Source of the DNA: CBFGTV01 sp965652145
Lineage (GTDB): Bacteria > Bacillota > Clostridia > Peptostreptococcales > Natronincolaceae
Assembly (NCBI GenBank): GCA_965652145.1
Contig: CBFGTV010000105.1
Location: 1 to 8,284, forward strand
Direction of reading: 5' to 3'
Length of the DNA stretch: 8,284 nt
Positions 6,099-8,284 of the stretch are shown here, one piece after another (position 1 is the first letter of the stretch; the number at the start of each line of letters is the position of its first letter). The position numbers were made by a program, and so were the translations under genes. The notes under the pieces are model-generated. The model worked only from the letters and a program-made list of their open reading frames with translations, was not told the origin of the DNA and ran no database searches.

Positions 6099-6125
6099 GC
6101 AGGCCGGTGGCCTGCCTATTTTTTT
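6091..6125. terminator. Bidirectional rho-independent terminator between the ATPase and ABC exporter genes
   Basis: A 15-bp perfect inverted repeat, AAAAATAGGCAGGCC (6091-6105) and GGCCTGCCTATTTTT (6109-6123), has a 3-nt GGT loop and T-tracts on both strands. The ATPase stop TAG (6096-6098) is embedded in the left arm, and the TAA of the convergent ABC gene (6126-6124) abuts the right arm. One structure therefore ends both transcripts. Confidence 0.94.
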
Positions 6126-7947
6126 AAAGGGCTATCCCTGAACGAAACTGACTGTAATAGAGCTGGGCATAAAAGCCTTCTTTCGTAAGCAAGGCATCAT
6201 GGGTACCCTGTTCAATAATGCGGCCATCTTTAATTGCCAGTATTAAATCTGCATTTCTGATGGTGCTTAATCGATGGGCAATAACAAAGGTGGTTTTTCC
6301 TTCCATCAGAGTCAGCATTGCTTTTTGTATGGCAATTTCTGTCCGGGTGTCGATGGAAGAGGTGGCTTCATCTAATATGAGAATAGATGACCGGGATAAA
6401 ATAGCTCTGGCAATGGCCAGCAGCTGCCGCTGCCCATGGGATAAATTACTTCCGTTATCCGATAGAACAGTATTGTAGCCCTGGGGAAGCTGTTTTATGA
6501 AGGAATGGGCATTGGCCATCCTGGCAGCTTCGATTACCTCTTCATCAGTAGCAGTTAAACGGCCATATCGAATGTTTTCCATTACACTTTCTGAAAACAG
6601 AAAGGTGTCTTGAAGCACAACGGAAATGGTCTTTCTCAGGCTTTCACGTTTAATCTGATTAATATTAATGCCATCAATCAAAATTTTTCCGCTGTCTATG
6701 TCATAGAATTTCGTCAACAGATTAATAATGGTGGTTTTTCCGGAACCAGTGGGACCCACAATGGCGATGGTTTGACCTTTATCCGCCAAAAGGTTAATAT
6801 TCTTCAAAATTGGTTTGTCGTTTGTATAGGAAAAACAAACATTTTCAAAGATCACCTGGCCTTCAAAATGGTCAGGAGAAAGGGCCTTGGGCTCGTCCTT
6901 TTCCTTAGGCTCGTCAATGACTTCAAACACCCGCTCTGCACCAGCCAGGGCCGATTGAATGGTGTTAAAGGTATTCAAAATCTCATTAATGGGACGGGTA
7001 AAGTTTCGCATATATAAGATGAAGGTAAATACGATACCTACTGTAATGCCGGTACCCTTAAGGACCATAAAGCCTCCTCCAACGGCTATAGCAACATAGG
7101 TCAGGTTATTAATAAAATTATTAACCGGCCCCATGAACCCCGATAGGCCCTGGGCTAAAACAGCGGTTTTCGTAAGACTTCGGTTGATTGAAGCAAATTG
7201 GTGCTTTACTTTTTCCTCCTGTGAGAACAAAAGTACGGCTTTTTGTCCAGAAACCATTTCTTCGATATAACCATTTAGTTTGCCTAATTCCTCCTGCTGC
7301 CTGACAAAGTAGGGCTGGGCGGCTTTAACGATTAAACGGGTTAATAAAAACATAAGGGGAGTCGCAGCCAGGCCAATCAGGGTCAAAAGGGGGCTCAGCA
7401 GAAGCATTGCCACCAGCATTCCGGTGATCATAATAACTCCGGAAAATAACTGGGGAATACTTTGTGACAACGTCATGTTAATATTATCGACATCGTTGGT
7501 TAAACGGCTCATTAAATCACCGCTGGAATGGGTATCAAAATAGCTCAGGGGAAGCTGCTGCATATTTTGATATAAATCCCTTCTAATTTCTGCGGCGGTT
7601 TGGTTGGCAAAGCCTACCATTAATCTGTTTTGAAAGAAGATTGAGATGGCACTGATAAGGTAAATTACAGCCAGGGTAACACATATCCTGGCTAACCCAG
7701 ATAAATTCCCAAGGGCAATAAAATGGTCTATGGTATAGCCATTAAACCGGGTTCCCACAATGTTAACGATGGTTGAAACAAAAGCCAGTAAAAAAGCCAG
7801 GAGCATAGCCTTCTTCTTATTACCTAAATAGCCAAGGAGCCTCATTGCTGTTCCCTTAGGGTTTTTTAGCTTTACCTTATTTTTCGCAAAGCGTCCGGCA
7901 TAGGGAGAGCCAGGCCTTGACATAGGCTGTTTATTTTGATTAGACAT
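6124..7947 (-). CDS. Heterodimeric ABC exporter, subunit with the catalytic ATP site (TM288/BmrD/LmrD type)
   Basis: This 607-residue half-transporter is a type IV ABC exporter: six membrane helices (about residues 45-320) fused to a nucleotide-binding domain (about 360-600). The NBD shows Walker A GPTGSGKTT (398-406), Q-loop Q446 (VVLQDTFLF), Walker B ILILDE with catalytic E527, D-loop SSID (530-533) and switch H558 (VIAHRLSTI). The signature is LSHGQ (502-506) instead of LSGGQ. This mix, intact catalytic residues with a degenerate signature, is the hallmark of the consensus-site subunit of heterodimeric multidrug or lipid exporters. ATG 7947-7945 is chosen as start because AGGAGG (7957-7962) lies 9 nt before it; an in-frame TTG at 7956 touches the Shine-Dalgarno site and cannot be used. 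The basic N-terminal tail (SRPGSPYAGRFAKNKVKLK) is common in this group. It overlaps the upstream partner by 8 nt. The substrate cannot be predicted. Confidence 0.93.
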   Translation of the reverse strand: MSNQNKQPMSRPGSPYAGRFAKNKVKLKNPKGTAMRLLGYLGNKKKAMLLAFLLAFVSTIVNIVGTRFNGYTIDHFIALGNLSGLARICVTLAVIYLISAISIFFQNRLMVGFANQTAAEIRRDLYQNMQQLPLSYFDTHSSGDLMSRLTNDVDNINMTLSQSIPQLFSGVIMITGMLVAMLLLSPLLTLIGLAATPLMFLLTRLIVKAAQPYFVRQQEELGKLNGYIEEMVSGQKAVLLFSQEEKVKHQFASINRSLTKTAVLAQGLSGFMGPVNNFINNLTYVAIAVGGGFMVLKGTGITVGIVFTFILYMRNFTRPINEILNTFNTIQSALAGAERVFEVIDEPKEKDEPKALSPDHFEGQVIFENVCFSYTNDKPILKNINLLADKGQTIAIVGPTGSGKTTIINLLTKFYDIDSGKILIDGININQIKRESLRKTISVVLQDTFLFSESVMENIRYGRLTATDEEVIEAARMANAHSFIKQLPQGYNTVLSDNGSNLSHGQRQLLAIARAILSRSSILILDEATSSIDTRTEIAIQKAMLTLMEGKTTFVIAHRLSTIRNADLILAIKDGRIIEQGTHDALLTKEGFYAQLYYSQFRSGIAL

Positions 7948-8284
7948 TAGCCACAACCTCCTCTCCTAACTGGGAAATGGCAATACTACGATAGATTTCG
8001 TTGCTGCTTAACAATTCTTCATGGGTACCCATGGCAGTAATTTTCCCTTGATCCAATACAATGATTTTATCAGCCTCCATCACACCGGTAATCCGCTGCG
8101 CAATGGTAATGACAGTACATGCAGTCATTCTTTCCTTAATGGCTTGTTGAAGCCTCGACTCCGTTGCCATATCTAGGGCACTGGAGGAATCATCTAAAAT
8201 TAGAATTTTAGGATTACGAATGAGGGTTCTAGCTATTGAAAGCCGTTGTTTTTGACCACCAGAAAGGTTTTTGCCCCGTTGCTC
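7940..8284 (-). CDS. Heterodimeric ABC exporter, subunit with the degenerate ATP site (TM287/BmrC/LmrC type), C-terminal part only
   Basis: The frame is open from the right edge (8284) to TAA 7942-7940 and shows the last 114 residues. These are the end of the nucleotide-binding domain; the membrane domain, Walker A and start lie outside the window. Visible residue 7 begins a perfect signature, LSGGQKQR. Walker B is ILILDD: D32 (8191-8189) replaces the catalytic Glu. The switch histidine is replaced by Gln at visible residue 63 (TIAQRI, 8098-8096). The same two substitutions occur in TM287 of Thermotoga, so this is a specialised non-hydrolytic site rather than a decayed gene. Its LSGGQ completes the catalytic site of the downstream subunit. 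The ATG at 8170-8168 is an internal Met, not the start. The last codons overlap the partner's start (ATGTCTAA, 7947-7940), implying translational coupling and matched amounts of both subunits. Confidence 0.93.
   Translation of the reverse strand, partial: EQRGKNLSGGQKQRLSIARTLIRNPKILILDDSSSALDMATESRLQQAIKERMTACTVITIAQRITGVMEADKIIVLDQGKITAMGTHEELLSSNEIYRSIAISQLGEEVVANV

Noticed and set aside
6610..7017. 135-codon open frame antisense to the ABC exporter gene
   Set aside because: It mirrors the NBD coding sequence, with no ribosome site or recognisable domain.
8168..8170. ATG as start of a 76-residue protein
   Set aside because: The same frame continues upstream to the window edge and encodes the ABC signature and Walker B motifs, so this Met is internal.
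1..8284. Novel defence, mobile or CRISPR system
   Set aside because: No transposase, integrase, repeat array, tRNA attachment site, toxin-antitoxin pair or nuclease is visible. All but one gene belong to known housekeeping, metal, transport or sporulation families.

Overview
The window looks like ordinary chromosome from an endospore-forming, low-GC Firmicute, most likely a Clostridia member. The evidence is: a homologue of the Bacillus spore-maturation glycosyltransferase CgeD behind a textbook mother-cell sigma-K promoter; the anaerobic (early cobalt insertion) corrinoid enzymes CbiK and CbiL; perfect AAGGAGG-type Shine-Dalgarno sites; TTG start use; and A-tract/stem/T-tract terminators. 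The genus cannot be fixed from the sequence alone.

Layout. (1) Positions 1-1123, minus strand: a sporulation-type unit with a sigma-K-like promoter, a CgeD-like family 2 glycosyltransferase, and, 1 nt downstream, an unrecognised gene cut by the left edge. (2) Positions 1200-2835, plus strand: a two-gene corrinoid unit, cbiK (sirohydrochlorin cobaltochelatase) and cbiL (cobalt-factor II C20-methyltransferase), with its own sigma-A-like promoter and a strong terminator. No cobalamin riboswitch is visible. (3) Positions 2828-3223, minus strand: a DtxR/MntR-family metal-dependent repressor, convergent with cbiL and sharing its bidirectional terminator. (4) Positions 3456-6098, plus strand: a full-length P-type IIA cation ATPase of the SERCA/Ca2+ type, divergent from the repressor across a 232-nt intergenic region. 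(5) Positions 6124-8284, minus strand: two overlapping half-transporter genes of a heterodimeric ABC exporter of the TM287/TM288, BmrCD, LmrCD kind. The upstream gene is cut by the right edge. This unit converges on the ATPase at a second bidirectional terminator.

How the genes relate. CbiK and CbiL catalyse consecutive steps (sirohydrochlorin to cobalt-sirohydrochlorin to cobalt-factor III). The metal-sensing repressor next to a cation pump suggests divalent-metal control of the pump, but that is inference from gene order. The ABC pair clearly works as one transporter: each subunit carries the defects that complement the other, giving one consensus and one degenerate ATP site.

I found no mobile element, CRISPR array, tRNA/rRNA or defence system, and no convincing undescribed multi-gene system. 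The best leads are the sigma-K promoter with the unknown gene co-transcribed with the CgeD-like enzyme, the atypical metal site of the repressor, and the SERCA-like complete cation-site set of the ATPase.
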